Assembly: GCF_001580535.1 (NCBI RefSeq)
Contig: NZ_LHZA01000148.1
Coordinates: forward strand, 1 to 64,000
Length of the DNA: 64,000 nt
Source: Acetobacter cerevisiae
GTDB lineage: Bacteria > Pseudomonadota > Alphaproteobacteria > Acetobacterales > Acetobacteraceae
Reading direction: 5' to 3'
Shown: in pieces, positions 36,406 through 44,717 of the stretch
Numbering within the stretch: the stretch's first letter is position 1
Layout of the letters: every line of letters starts with the position of its first letter
Program-made: the position numbers and the translations under genes
Notes under the pieces: generated by a model
What the model was told of the DNA's origin: nothing
Database searches by the model: none
What the model saw: the letters and a program-made list of their open reading frames with translations, nothing else

Positions 36406-36864
36406 TCAGTACTCGCACCGGGCGTTGACGGTGACGGCTGTAGCGTTCCCGTCTGCACGTTCCACGGACAAAGCCGAGGCGTCAGTAAGGCCATAAAAAA
36501 CGTAATATGTTCCGGGGAATACGGGCTGCGCGGCACCAGAGCCCCCCTGCTGCACCTGCACAGTGGTGTCTGTGTTGTTGGCAATCGTCATCTGTTTGCA
36601 GGACTGGGCGGGGAATGGCGTGTAGCTGGCGGATGTGGAGATGCTGAGGTTTGCGCCGCCGGTGAAAGTGGGGGAGACGGGAGAAATGGTCGATGAACCA
36701 CCACTGCCCCCAGAGCCAGACCCGCCAAGTATTACAACAAGTGGGTTTTTGTCCGTTCCTGTGCGCTGCCCATACTTGAACAGCTCAACAGGAGCGGCTG
36801 CCTGCGTCTGGGCAAGGGCCGGAGTGGCAATAAAAAGGGAAGCGGCAAGCAAAAGCAATCGCAT
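36406..36864 (-). CDS. Secreted phage protein with Sec signal peptide
   Basis: A 152-aa protein that begins with a clear Sec signal (MRLLLLAASLFIATPALAQ, cleavage after ALA). The mature part has a Gly/Ser-rich linker (GGSGSGGSGGSS), then a beta-rich domain with two Cys that could form a disulfide. A signal peptide is unexpected for a virion protein. It is the first gene of the leftward lysis transcript. It could be a lysogeny-expressed surface factor or a periplasmic lysis helper. Confidence 0.6.
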   Translation of the reverse strand: MRLLLLAASLFIATPALAQTQAAAPVELFKYGQRTGTDKNPLVVILGGSGSGGSGGSSTISPVSPTFTGGANLSISTSASYTPFPAQSCKQMTIANNTDTTVQVQQGGSGAAQPVFPGTYYVFYGLTDASALSVERADGNATAVTVNARCEY

Positions 36865-36923
36865 GGGGCAACATTCGGTAGAGCGAATTGTGCCGCCAGC
36901 GCGAAGCGTGCCGTGGGGTGAGT

Positions 36924-36950
36924 CTAGTACAGGTTGTGGGTTGGGGGCAA
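36924..36950 (-). promoter_or_regulatory. Candidate promoter of the lysis transcript
   Basis: On the minus strand TTGCCC (36950-36945) is followed after 15 nt by TACTAG (36929-36924), about 60 bp before the secreted-protein gene. The C-rich spacer resembles that of the tRNA-fMet promoter candidate. Confidence 0.3.
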
Positions 36951-37017
36951 GGAGAAAGGGGTTGCCTATTTCTCAAACGGCAGGAATCAATCTTCCCTTT
37001 AAAAGGAGAAGAATCTT

Positions 37018-37281
37018 ATGCCCCAGATTACATCAGAGTGGATATTTGGAGCATTATGCGTATTAATTTACGCAGTTTATTATGCAGGAAAGAAAATAGA
37101 AAAAGCCATATTCGATGTTCAGGTTGAAATATCCTGCATGGACAAGAACATGCGAGACATTTTTTATGACAGAATGACTGGCAATGCCTTAGAAAATATA
37201 AATAGCAGTATTATGGATTTACAAAGCAAAGTTGAAAATATTAACAATAAAATTGATCCCCCTTTTAGATCTCTCCCTTGA
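37018..37281 (+). CDS. AT-rich accessory (moron) gene: membrane-anchored coiled-coil protein
   Basis: An 87-aa protein with one N-terminal membrane helix (about 7-25, WIFGALCVLIYAVYYAG) and a polar helical tail with Asn-rich heptads (ENINSSIMDLQSKVENINNK). It has a strong Shine-Dalgarno (AAAGGAGAAG) and lies opposite to the late operon. Base composition is far more AT-rich than its neighbours, which suggests recent acquisition. The function is unknown; superinfection exclusion is one option. Confidence 0.65.
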   Translation: MPQITSEWIFGALCVLIYAVYYAGKKIEKAIFDVQVEISCMDKNMRDIFYDRMTGNALENINSSIMDLQSKVENINNKIDPPFRSLP

Positions 37282-37391
37282 AACAGATTTTATTTTTTCT
37301 CCACAGATCAAGACGAACACCAGGCAATCTAAGGAAAGGGGCAGATATCTTTGACCCGCATGACAATGCTGGCATTGTTGGGGTTGTGGAG

Positions 37392-37682
37392 TCAGGTATT
37401 GCCTTCTGCCTTGTCGGCCAGCCGCTCGGCGACGGCGCGAAGGGCCAGCCGCTCACCCTCGTTCATGGCTCGCCACATGCGGACCAAGGAGCGCTCATTA
37501 TCAGTCAATTCCTCACCCTCATCTAAGGCGTGAGCGGAGAGCGAGAGATATACACTCTCTTCAAGTCTCTGAACGATTTCCGCATTCATGGAGTGTGAGC
37601 GTAAATCAGCCTGTGCCTTGAGATTATCAAGGAGGGCACGTGGCATACGCAGGGTGATCGGTACTCTTCGTTCATCGCTCAT
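37392..37682 (-). CDS. Mnt-like ribbon-helix-helix repressor
   Basis: A 96-aa DNA-binding protein. The N-terminal RHH domain VPITLRMPRALLDNLKAQAD is followed by SMNAEIVQRLEE and closely parallels P22 Mnt and Arc. A C-terminal extension of about 45 residues (DNERSLVRMWRAMNEGERLAL) may tetramerise as in Mnt. The ATG at 37682 was chosen because GGAG lies 6 nt upstream. It is divergent from an Arc-like and an antirepressor gene. It probably represses the antirepressor promoter and maintains lysogeny. Confidence 0.8.
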   Translation of the reverse strand: MSDERRVPITLRMPRALLDNLKAQADLRSHSMNAEIVQRLEESVYLSLSAHALDEGEELTDNERSLVRMWRAMNEGERLALRAVAERLADKAEGNT

Positions 37683-37718
37683 GATGACTCCATAAACCAA
37701 ATTGACTGCATTTTCCAG

Positions 37719-37769
37719 TTGACAACCAAAATGGTGTCATGCCTTATGGATGTGCAACCATTATGGTTG
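37719..37769. promoter_or_regulatory. Divergent control region with Mnt/Arc-type operators
   Basis: A plus-strand TTGACA at 37719-37724 begins inside one operator-like site (CAACCAAAATGGTG, 37723-37736). A better palindrome, CAACCAT-T-ATGGTTG, spans 37755-37769 between the promoter and the arc-like start. A -10 would fall near 37742-37748, between the two. Binding of RHH dimers here would control antirepressor expression. Confidence 0.65.
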
Positions 37770-37782
37770 GATGGAGGAAAAA

Positions 37783-37971
37783 TTGAGAACCGGGACGCAA
37801 ATGAAAATACGCCTGCCCCCCGAAGTGCATGCGCACGTTAAGGAAATGGCAAGTCGACAAGAGCGCAGCCTTAACGGGCACATCGTCTTCTTGCTTCGGC
37901 AGGAAATGGAAAAAGAAAAGGCGTCAGGCCCAGCCGTAGGAAGCAAACCTGACGCCTCTGACAGTGAATAA
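37783..37971 (+). CDS. Arc-like ribbon-helix-helix protein
   Basis: A 62-aa RHH protein: MKIRLPPEVHAHVKEMASRQ then RSLNGHIVFLLRQEME, matching the Arc fold in length and spacing. The TTG at 37783 is the likely start because GGAGG lies 5 nt upstream; ATG codons at 37750 and 37801 are alternatives. It precedes the antirepressor by 12 bp and overlaps its Shine-Dalgarno with its stop region, the same arc-ant arrangement as in P22. Confidence 0.72.
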   Translation: MRTGTQMKIRLPPEVHAHVKEMASRQERSLNGHIVFLLRQEMEKEKASGPAVGSKPDASDSE

Positions 37972-37983
37972 GGAAACACTGAT

Positions 37984-38799
37984 ATGAGTTCTATTACCAC
38001 AACATCGGCCCCAAATTCTAGCCCAATGATGTCCAGCAAGGAAATTGCTGAACTGACAGGCAAGCGGCACGATAACGTAGTGCGCGACATCAAAGACATG
38101 GTTTCGCAGATTTTAGGCCATTCCTCAGATTTGAGGAATGAACAAATTCAAGGAGTTACGGTAGAAAAAGACCATCGTGGCTTCATCAAGGTTATCCACC
38201 TCGACCACAGCCACACCATTACGCTCATCACTGGTTACGATGCCCGGCAGCGCAAGAGGGTGGTGGACCGCTGGCTTGAGCTTGAAGCTAAACCAGCCAT
38301 CGCCCCCGAAACCCCCGAAATGCTAGCCTTCCGTGCTATCACGGCTTTGCAGGGCAAGCTGGAAGTGATCGAGGAGCAGGCCAAGTTACAGGCGGCTATG
38401 CTTGAGGCGGCACAACCCAAGGCTGCCGCGCTGGACGCAATCTCAGAAGCGGAAGGCGATATCGGAGTGCGGGATGCCGGGAGGGAGTTAGGCGTCGGCG
38501 TGTCTAAGGTGGTTGCATTTCTGCTGGATCACAAATGGGCCTGCCGTGAAGGCGAGAAAAAGAAAAAGCTCCGTCCCGCACATTATGGTCTGTCGCAAAA
38601 GTATTGCCGCCTTGTGCCAAAGGCCTACCCGGACCGCCATACTGGAGAGACCTGCATCGGCCACGACTTCAAGATTACGACCCGCGGCCTCGCCCGTCTG
38701 GCCATCCTGCTCTGCGGCACCAACTCGGAACCAGCCCGGCGACTGAACGGCATGAAGGAGAAAGGTGCGCCTGTCCCTTTTGCCAAAACGCCAGCGTAA
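37984..38799 (+). CDS. Phage antirepressor (Rha-type N-domain, KilAC-type C-domain)
   Basis: A 271-aa protein. The N-terminal Rha/regulatory domain has MSSKEIAELTGKRHDNVVRDI and YDARQRKRVVDRWLELE. After a helical linker comes a KilAC/ANT-type domain with DIGVRDAGRELGVGVSKVV and HDFKITTRGLARLAILL. Such proteins inactivate the prime repressor and trigger induction. It is co-transcribed with the Arc-like gene; AAGGAAA lies before the ATG. Confidence 0.8.
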   Translation: MSSITTTSAPNSSPMMSSKEIAELTGKRHDNVVRDIKDMVSQILGHSSDLRNEQIQGVTVEKDHRGFIKVIHLDHSHTITLITGYDARQRKRVVDRWLELEAKPAIAPETPEMLAFRAITALQGKLEVIEEQAKLQAAMLEAAQPKAAALDAISEAEGDIGVRDAGRELGVGVSKVVAFLLDHKWACREGEKKKKLRPAHYGLSQKYCRLVPKAYPDRHTGETCIGHDFKITTRGLARLAILLCGTNSEPARRLNGMKEKGAPVPFAKTPA

Positions 38800-38815
38800 G
38801 TGCCGTAGTGGCCAG

Positions 38816-38833
38816 CCACCCCTTCGGGGGTGG
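38816..38833 (+). terminator. Perfect UUCG hairpin after the antirepressor gene
   Basis: CCACCCC-TTCG-GGGGTGG is a 7-bp stem with an extra-stable tetraloop, 17 bp after the antirepressor stop. There is no T-run, so it may act as an mRNA stabiliser, a weak terminator or a block before the small gene at 38850. Confidence 0.5.
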
Positions 38834-38849
38834 CAACGCTGGCGGGAAG

Positions 38850-39023
38850 ATGAATTGCTACACCCTCGCGTCAAACCTTGGCCTGACACTGCGTGTCGTG
38901 GCGGATATGGAAGAAGGGAAGCTCCCGTCGCCAATGGCGCGGGAATATCTGCAAGCTGGCGCAAGAGCCATCATGCAGATGTGGCGCGATCTGGAAGAGC
39001 AGGAGCAAAAAGCCATAGCCTAA
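38850..39023 (+). CDS. Small phage hypothetical protein
   Basis: A 57-aa helical protein (MNCYTLASNLGLTLRVVADM; MWRDLEEQEQKAIA at the end). A GTG at 38808 in the same frame is an alternative start inside the hairpin region. It follows the antirepressor on the same strand. Function unknown. Confidence 0.5.
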   Translation: MNCYTLASNLGLTLRVVADMEEGKLPSPMAREYLQAGARAIMQMWRDLEEQEQKAIA

Positions 39024-39066
39024 GAAGACCCTACCCCCGCGCCGCTACTCTGTGGTATGTGGGGGT

Positions 39067-39333
39067 ATGGTTCTGCTCTACGTCGTCGCGGCATTCGTGT
39101 TCTTTATGTGGTGGGTGCGGGGTAGTATTTGGCCTGCGCTTCCTCTTCCTATCCTTTTGGTCCTTATTGAATACGTTTCCTGCAAGGATCAGGGGCGTCC
39201 CGACCCACCTGGAGCCTTGATATTCCTTGTGGCGATAGGGGCAGCATCCTTCATCCCATATGCGGTCAAGCGCCACCGAGCCCGGCAGTTCGACCGGATG
39301 ATAAATGGCGTCACTTTTTTGGGTAAGGATTAG
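39067..39333 (+). CDS. Small phage membrane protein at the P22 sieA position
   Basis: An 88-aa protein with about three hydrophobic segments (VLLYVVAAFVFFMWW; PLPILLVLIEYV; ALIFLVAIGAASFIPY) and a basic C-terminus. It lies between the gp16-like gene and the immunity module, where P22 carries sieA for superinfection exclusion. There is no sequence proof of that role. Its end overlaps the convergent gp16-like gene by 23 bp. Confidence 0.55.
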   Translation: MVLLYVVAAFVFFMWWVRGSIWPALPLPILLVLIEYVSCKDQGRPDPPGALIFLVAIGAASFIPYAVKRHRARQFDRMINGVTFLGKD

Positions 39334-41785
39334 CCAGCATATTGTCCAAATAGTTCAGTGTCTTATCTTTTGTGATAGCGGCTCTTGCTGCCGCTCTTCT
39401 TGCGGCAGCGTCTGCCAGCGTTTTCCCGGCTGCGGCGGCCAGCAGTCCGCCATCCCAGCCTCCCGTTAAAGCCCCTCCCAAACCAACGCCAGCAGCCCCG
39501 GCTATTTTTGCAGATGCGCCCTGTGCCATATCCAGCATCTTGCTGTTGGTAAACAAATTGACGTTTGTGTCAGAACCCCTTGCTTTCCCAAGGTCCTTTC
39601 GGGCCTCAAGCCGGAAATCATCGCGCAGATCTTCGAGCGCCTGAAGTTGCTCGTCCGTAACAGCATCAGAATCCCGAACGCCGGGCTTCATCCGGTTTCG
39701 CCTGAGCGTTTTAACGTATGTGTCCAGTCTATTAAGAACCACATCCCCATTCGAGTTTGTCAGGTTCGCAGCCTGCAAATGGCGCATTGCATCAATCGGG
39801 CGGCTCAGCTCTTCGTATTGCTGTAAATAGCGGTCAAACCCCGGAGCCCCGGAATTAATAGCATCCGTGACAGTTGGCTTGAGGTCCAGCAACTGGGAAG
39901 CCGCTGCCTGCCCATCGCTGGCGGTGCCCCGTGCACGCGGAGCCACCATATCCCCCATGAATTTGCGAACGTTCCACAGTTTGCCGGGCATCGCCAGACC
40001 GTCCTTATCCGCAACGGCATTCACGGATTTCAGGACGCTTATCAAAGGCTGCTGAACCGTTTCTCGCCCTGCATTGTCGTCAATCAACCGAGCAAGGTGT
40101 TGCCTGATAGGCGTTACATCCACAGGCTGCTCATCACTGAAAGCCGCCTCACGGTGCTGCACCTCAGCCGCATTTCTGGCTGCTTCCGCCGCCTCAAGCT
40201 GTTCTGGTGTGCCGATCACCTTTTGAGCATATGCATTTCGAGCCGCCGAATTTTGCTGTTCCAGCGCCGTAAACAGGTTGGGATTGGCTGCCCGACGCTG
40301 CCGCTCAATAAGGGCAATGCCTGGGTTCCCTGTAGCCTGAGATGCCGTAAGTCGAACACCCGGAATTTTTGACTCAACAAGCTGAACTGGGCCGCCTTTT
40401 TGGGAATCTTCCAGAATAGTCTGCGCCAGCTTTTCAGCATCTTGCGGCTTACTGAAAAGCCCCAGTTTGATTGCTTCAGGGGGAACTTGTGTTGCGGTCT
40501 GCGCTTCGCCAGCCTCTCCCTCTGCGGTTTTTTCCCCAGTAATCCCGGCTGTATCCGGCGCACTGCTTGAAGCCGCCTCCGTCGCCGCAGAAGGAGCTTC
40601 TCTGCTGGCGGCAGCAAGACTGGCCGCATCTCCTTCAAGCGGCGGGGCAAGGCGGTTTACTACGGACGATGCCGCGTTTCCAAGTTTGCGGCCAGCATAC
40701 CCTAAAGCGGCCCCGGCACCCTCAAACATGGGCACTCCAAGCGCGCCGGCCCCAGCGCCCCACCAAGGGTTTTCACCCTCCATTTTTGCCAGTGCGCCAC
40801 CCTGTATCGCGCCACTTGCCATGCGGGTGCCGAGGCCGCCATTGCCTACTAAAAGATTAGTCCCGGCTTGAACGGCGCGTCCAGCAGTGCCGCCCAATGC
40901 CGCTGCCGCCTCTCCTCCTGCCGCCGCAAGAAGTGGGTTGCCGATCATGGCACCCATAACAGCAGCTTCCGTACCGGCTAACGCCTTGCCTGCGGGAACG
41001 GCATAGGGGTGCTGCGCTGCTATTTTCTTATCCTGCGCATCAGCAGCCGCACGTCTTGCGTCAAAGTCCAGACTGGTCCCTGCCAAGGCATGCTTTAGCC
41101 CCGGTATCTTGCTGGCGACAAATAGCGCCCCACGATGAAGTTCATTCTGCGCGGCCTCGTCTGCACTGCGGCCAAACTCCGCCAGATTCCCAAGCCATGT
41201 GCCTTGATGGGCATGGGCACGCATAGGGAGAGAACTATCTTCTTCATGGCCGAAGACATTATCAAATTCAGCCGTGTCAGCTTTTTTTTGCGCAGGATGG
41301 CTATGACCCTCATATGAGTCGCCGAACATTTTATCAAATTCTTCAGTGCCAGGCGGGGCGCTTTCTTTCCTATCTGGTGAAACCGAAGTCCCCGGCCCCG
41401 CAAAGGGATCATCGCCAGACTGTAGCCCAGCATACTGCGTTGCGACCTTTTGAGGATACGCCATAGTTTCAGGGTTCCCCCATTTGGTGCGGTCTGTTCC
41501 GCTATTGTAGGCACGTAAGGCATCGGGAACATCCCCGTATCGGTCCAGATTTTCTCGCAGGACTCTCGCGCCGCCATAGATAGACTGCACCGGGTCGTGT
41601 GGGTCTATGCCAAGGCTTTGTGCAGTGGCTGGCATGATCTGCATGTGGCCCACAGCCCCAGCGCGGCTTTTCACATCCGGATCTCCGCCGGGGTCTTCCA
41701 CCATATGCACGGCGCGCAGCAGAGTAGGGTCTACGCCCCAATATTTCCCAGCACGCTCGTAATGCTGGTCAAGATTATCTGCCAC
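39311..41785 (-). CDS. Ejection protein with N-terminal lytic transglycosylase (P22 gp16 position)
   Basis: An 824-aa virion protein ejected with the DNA. Residues 1-120 are an SLT domain: LLRAVHMVED with the catalytic Glu near residue 30, AVGHMQIMPATAQSLGI, and ALRAYNSG. A linker carries two EFD-MFG/EFD-VFG repeats. A long Gly/Ala-rich hydrophobic region (about 260-370) could insert into membranes. The C-terminal half is helical. P22 gp16 lacks this transglycosylase; the fusion would let it cut the wall during injection. It overlaps the next upstream gene by 11 bp. Confidence 0.75.
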   Translation of the reverse strand: MADNLDQHYERAGKYWGVDPTLLRAVHMVEDPGGDPDVKSRAGAVGHMQIMPATAQSLGIDPHDPVQSIYGGARVLRENLDRYGDVPDALRAYNSGTDRTKWGNPETMAYPQKVATQYAGLQSGDDPFAGPGTSVSPDRKESAPPGTEEFDKMFGDSYEGHSHPAQKKADTAEFDNVFGHEEDSSLPMRAHAHQGTWLGNLAEFGRSADEAAQNELHRGALFVASKIPGLKHALAGTSLDFDARRAAADAQDKKIAAQHPYAVPAGKALAGTEAAVMGAMIGNPLLAAAGGEAAAALGGTAGRAVQAGTNLLVGNGGLGTRMASGAIQGGALAKMEGENPWWGAGAGALGVPMFEGAGAALGYAGRKLGNAASSVVNRLAPPLEGDAASLAAASREAPSAATEAASSSAPDTAGITGEKTAEGEAGEAQTATQVPPEAIKLGLFSKPQDAEKLAQTILEDSQKGGPVQLVESKIPGVRLTASQATGNPGIALIERQRRAANPNLFTALEQQNSAARNAYAQKVIGTPEQLEAAEAARNAAEVQHREAAFSDEQPVDVTPIRQHLARLIDDNAGRETVQQPLISVLKSVNAVADKDGLAMPGKLWNVRKFMGDMVAPRARGTASDGQAAASQLLDLKPTVTDAINSGAPGFDRYLQQYEELSRPIDAMRHLQAANLTNSNGDVVLNRLDTYVKTLRRNRMKPGVRDSDAVTDEQLQALEDLRDDFRLEARKDLGKARGSDTNVNLFTNSKMLDMAQGASAKIAGAAGVGLGGALTGGWDGGLLAAAAGKTLADAAARRAAARAAITKDKTLNYLDNMLANPYPKK

Positions 41786-43328
41786 TCGGAACCAGCCCGG
41801 CGCGTGCCATGCTACTATATTTCACCTTAAAAGCCTCAGCTATCCCATTTTTTTTCATCGCATCCATTTCCTCCTTTCGCTCGGCGGGGGTCATTTGAAG
41901 AAACTGAAAAGCCATGGGGGTAAAGTTCTGGTTAAATTTCTGCCGCCATGCGGTAAATTGAGAAGCAGGAAGACCAGAATTCTGCCAAGCATTCATCATG
42001 GCATTTATTGCTTCCTCATTTCCTTTCATTATATGGATCAGCTTTCTATTGGTTCCCTCCTGAAATTTGCTGTTGGGGCCGGAATGTTCTGCCGCACTAA
42101 GCCGCGCGTCAGATGCGCCCAACACCTGCGCCTGAGCATTAGCGAGCTGCTGGGCAAACTTATTGAAGCCTTCCGCGTTTTCTAGGCCGCCCTCATCAAA
42201 CGGAATGGGTGAAACAACATTGGCTAGAGATGCAAGTCTTCGAATTTTTTCATAGCCGGGTCCGCTATGGAACCCCGTAAGATCATTCTCCATATTGTTG
42301 AGAATACTCATCCGATCATTTCGCTGCGATGCCGTCTGCATCAGGGCATTTGCTTCTTTCGCACTAGCTTCGGCGATTGCCCGTTGCGCCTCAATGGTTC
42401 CGGGGGCAGGCCCCTGCGTGAAGCCACCCGTCTGAGGCGATGCTCCGCCCCCAGCAAACGGGCCCGCATCACCCTGATAGCGCCCATTCCCCATAACATC
42501 GACGGGCACCGTTGGTTTGCCAGTGGTGTCTAAATATCCGCCCTGCCCATTTGCCCGCACTACGTCAGCGCGTGTTCCCAACTTTGGGGTTCCGTCCGGG
42601 GCATTATAAGGTTGCGGCGTTGTTGCTTCACTCGGGGAAAGGGTTTTTGAGATAGGTGCCCCCTGCTGCACACCGCCTTGCCCGCTGGCAGCAGAGCCAA
42701 CATTCTGCCATTCCAGATGGCCACCCACGTCCACAAGCTGCATAGTCCCGTATCCATCTTTGTAGGCGCTCTCAGGCCCGGAGGCGGCATCGTACAACCC
42801 ACGAACTTGCTGCTTGAGTGCATCACCATCTTGCGGCAGAGAGGCGTAGCTCTGGTTTGCCTGATCAATGGTCATGATACCATGAGCAATCGCGCTCCCG
42901 TATGCTGGAGCCAAATCCTGCTTGGTAAGATTCTGCCTGTTCGCGTAGGGTGCCAGCATGCCTGCTATCATGCCCATGCGATGCTGGTTGAGGTTGAGTT
43001 GTGACGTATCGTTTGTAACCCCCTGTCCCTGCTGGACAAGACCAGTAGTTACGGCTTCGGGCAGGCCATACTGTCCCGCTTCCGTTGCGCCCATGTCTTT
43101 ATAGACGCCGGGCATGTTATATTTGCCCGTTAGCTGGTTATAGTTATTGGCGTAGGCTGCTCCGGAGGCTTTTTTAGCCGCCATTGCCAATGCATTTTGA
43201 CTATAGGCCAGCGCCTGATTTTTAATCTCCTGCGCGGCTGCAATGTTTTGCAGTTGGTTAACCTGCGGCTGGACCGTTCCCTGCCCGATGCCGAGCAGAG
43301 CGTTGGCGTTCATGTCAAATCCGGCCAT
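41775..43328 (-). CDS. Putative ejection protein (P22 gp20 position)
   Basis: A 517-aa protein, Gln/Ala/Asn-rich, with an N-terminal helix region (QPQVNQLQNIAAAQEIKNQA), a low-complexity middle with Gly/Pro/Gln, and a helical C-terminus. No enzyme motif is seen. Its location between the gp7- and gp16-position genes and its composition fit an internal virion protein delivered with the DNA. Its start shares a base with the upstream stop (TAATG). Confidence 0.6.
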   Translation of the reverse strand: MAGFDMNANALLGIGQGTVQPQVNQLQNIAAAQEIKNQALAYSQNALAMAAKKASGAAYANNYNQLTGKYNMPGVYKDMGATEAGQYGLPEAVTTGLVQQGQGVTNDTSQLNLNQHRMGMIAGMLAPYANRQNLTKQDLAPAYGSAIAHGIMTIDQANQSYASLPQDGDALKQQVRGLYDAASGPESAYKDGYGTMQLVDVGGHLEWQNVGSAASGQGGVQQGAPISKTLSPSEATTPQPYNAPDGTPKLGTRADVVRANGQGGYLDTTGKPTVPVDVMGNGRYQGDAGPFAGGGASPQTGGFTQGPAPGTIEAQRAIAEASAKEANALMQTASQRNDRMSILNNMENDLTGFHSGPGYEKIRRLASLANVVSPIPFDEGGLENAEGFNKFAQQLANAQAQVLGASDARLSAAEHSGPNSKFQEGTNRKLIHIMKGNEEAINAMMNAWQNSGLPASQFTAWRQKFNQNFTPMAFQFLQMTPAERKEEMDAMKKNGIAEAFKVKYSSMARAGLVPSGR

Positions 43329-43972
43329 TAGTCCGCCTTCCCTGTCCCGCCGTTAATCAGCTTGTTGTAGGCAGCATAATTGCTGCCATAGTTCGCGGCC
43401 TGATTGCCCAGACTATTGAGGCCGTTCTGTAGGGCATTCGCCTGCGCTGTTGTGCCTGCCATTGCCGCGCCAACACCTGCCATACGCGCCTGGCCAGACA
43501 GGTTGGCGGCGTTAAGGGTGTTTGTTCCCTGCTGGTTGAGGGCGTTGTAGCCGTAATTGGCCAGCGTATTCGTATCGTTAAACTGGTTTTGATACGTGCT
43601 GTCAGCCAAACCTGAAGCAAAGGTGGAAGCGCCTTTCAGCGCGGCCCCGCTATTCGCGAGCCCCCGCGCCGCCGCGCTATTGGTGGCAGCCTGCTCGCCT
43701 TGTTGCAGGTTCCATTTATAGCCTGGAGTGTTCTGTAGATAACTCTCTGTCAGGCCATTAGACAGAGTATTGAGAGCGTTTGTCCCCGAATCTGCATATG
43801 GGTCCAGCAGCGCGTTTGCGCTTGTCCCCGCCTGCGTCAAATTTGAGGCCACTTCCTTGCCAGTCTCATTGGCCCGGTTCATGGCCTTCTGTGCCATAGC
43901 CATCTGAGCGGCTGTCGTTGCGGCTGTCGTTGCCGCCTGCGCTGCCTGCCCCACTCCGAACGTATCACTCAT
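43328..43972 (-). CDS. DNA transfer/ejection protein (P22 gp7 position)
   Basis: A 214-aa protein rich in Ala, Asn and Gly. It carries the motif seen in many phage DNA transfer proteins: PGYKWNLQQGEQAATNSAAA then RGLANSGAALKGASTFASGL and YQNQFN. These proteins are released into the cell envelope during injection. It follows the gp14-position gene with an ATGA overlap. Confidence 0.68.
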   Translation of the reverse strand: MSDTFGVGQAAQAATTAATTAAQMAMAQKAMNRANETGKEVASNLTQAGTSANALLDPYADSGTNALNTLSNGLTESYLQNTPGYKWNLQQGEQAATNSAAARGLANSGAALKGASTFASGLADSTYQNQFNDTNTLANYGYNALNQQGTNTLNAANLSGQARMAGVGAAMAGTTAQANALQNGLNSLGNQAANYGSNYAAYNKLINGGTGKAD

Positions 43973-44400
43973 TGCGGTCGTTCCATTTTATAAATTACAT
44001 GAGGGCGCGTAACCCCATCAGCGCATGGCGAATCAAATTTCTTCCATCTGGAAAACCCTAGAGCATGCATGGTAAATCGAGCCTGCCGTGCGCTATCTGG
44101 TATCGGAGCAATCATCAGGTCAGATGGCTGTGTGTCCCACCACCAGTCCCTGATCTGGCGCATGATCGAAATAGCCTCCCTGCCGCGCCTCTCTGGAACT
44201 ACAGCCTGATGGCACTCATGGACGCGAGTCTGAACCTGCCTGAACCCAACAACAATTCCCGGCAGCGCGATAACCAGCCGGTCCTGCACGTCTGCGATCC
44301 GCCCGGTATCTCCATAGATTTCAGGGTGCGTTATAACCCGATTGATCGCGCCAATATCGTTGCACGACGCGCCGGGTATTGGTGGGGCTGTGTAAATCAC
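43969..44400 (-). CDS. Phage protein at the P22 gp14 position
   Basis: A 143-aa protein, Trp-rich in the middle (IRDWWWDTQPSDLMIAPIPD), with RQARFTMHALGF resembling the acetyl-CoA-binding helix region of GNAT-fold proteins. P22 gp14 and T7 gp6.7-like neighbours include such DUF2824-type proteins. Role in virion assembly is inferred from position only. Confidence 0.5.
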   Translation of the reverse strand: MIYTAPPIPGASCNDIGAINRVITHPEIYGDTGRIADVQDRLVIALPGIVVGFRQVQTRVHECHQAVVPERRGREAISIMRQIRDWWWDTQPSDLMIAPIPDSARQARFTMHALGFSRWKKFDSPCADGVTRPHVIYKMERPQ

Positions 44401-44717
44401 GAGAGCGCATATCCGTTGAGAACGCAGACAAGCCCGGCACCCGACGCAAGCAGTTGGTCGCCACTTGTCAGGACAAGGCTCGATAGCTCAGGAAGAAGGT
44501 CGGTCCCGTTTGCCTGAATGGACCGTTCCGGGATCAGGTCGAGCGCTACGCCGCCAGATCGCTTGATCTGAAGTGTGAACGCTACGGCCTCCGTGGTCGG
44601 ATTGGACAGAACTCCGCTGGTGACGACGTATGTCCCGGAACCGGCGGTGAAGACTGATGCTTTTGACGACGTGAGTGTCGTTCCTGACTGTAAAGATTTC
44701 GCGATAACGGCCATCAA
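44397..44717 (-). CDS. Small beta-rich virion-region protein
   Basis: A 106-aa protein, rich in Ser, Thr, Val and Gly, without signal or membrane helix, probably a beta-sandwich (LTSSKASVFTAGSGTYVVTS; LVLTSGDQLLASGAGLVCVL). It is coupled to both neighbours by 4-bp overlaps. It could be a minor tail or decoration component. Confidence 0.5.
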   Translation of the reverse strand: MMAVIAKSLQSGTTLTSSKASVFTAGSGTYVVTSGVLSNPTTEAVAFTLQIKRSGGVALDLIPERSIQANGTDLLPELSSLVLTSGDQLLASGAGLVCVLNGYALS

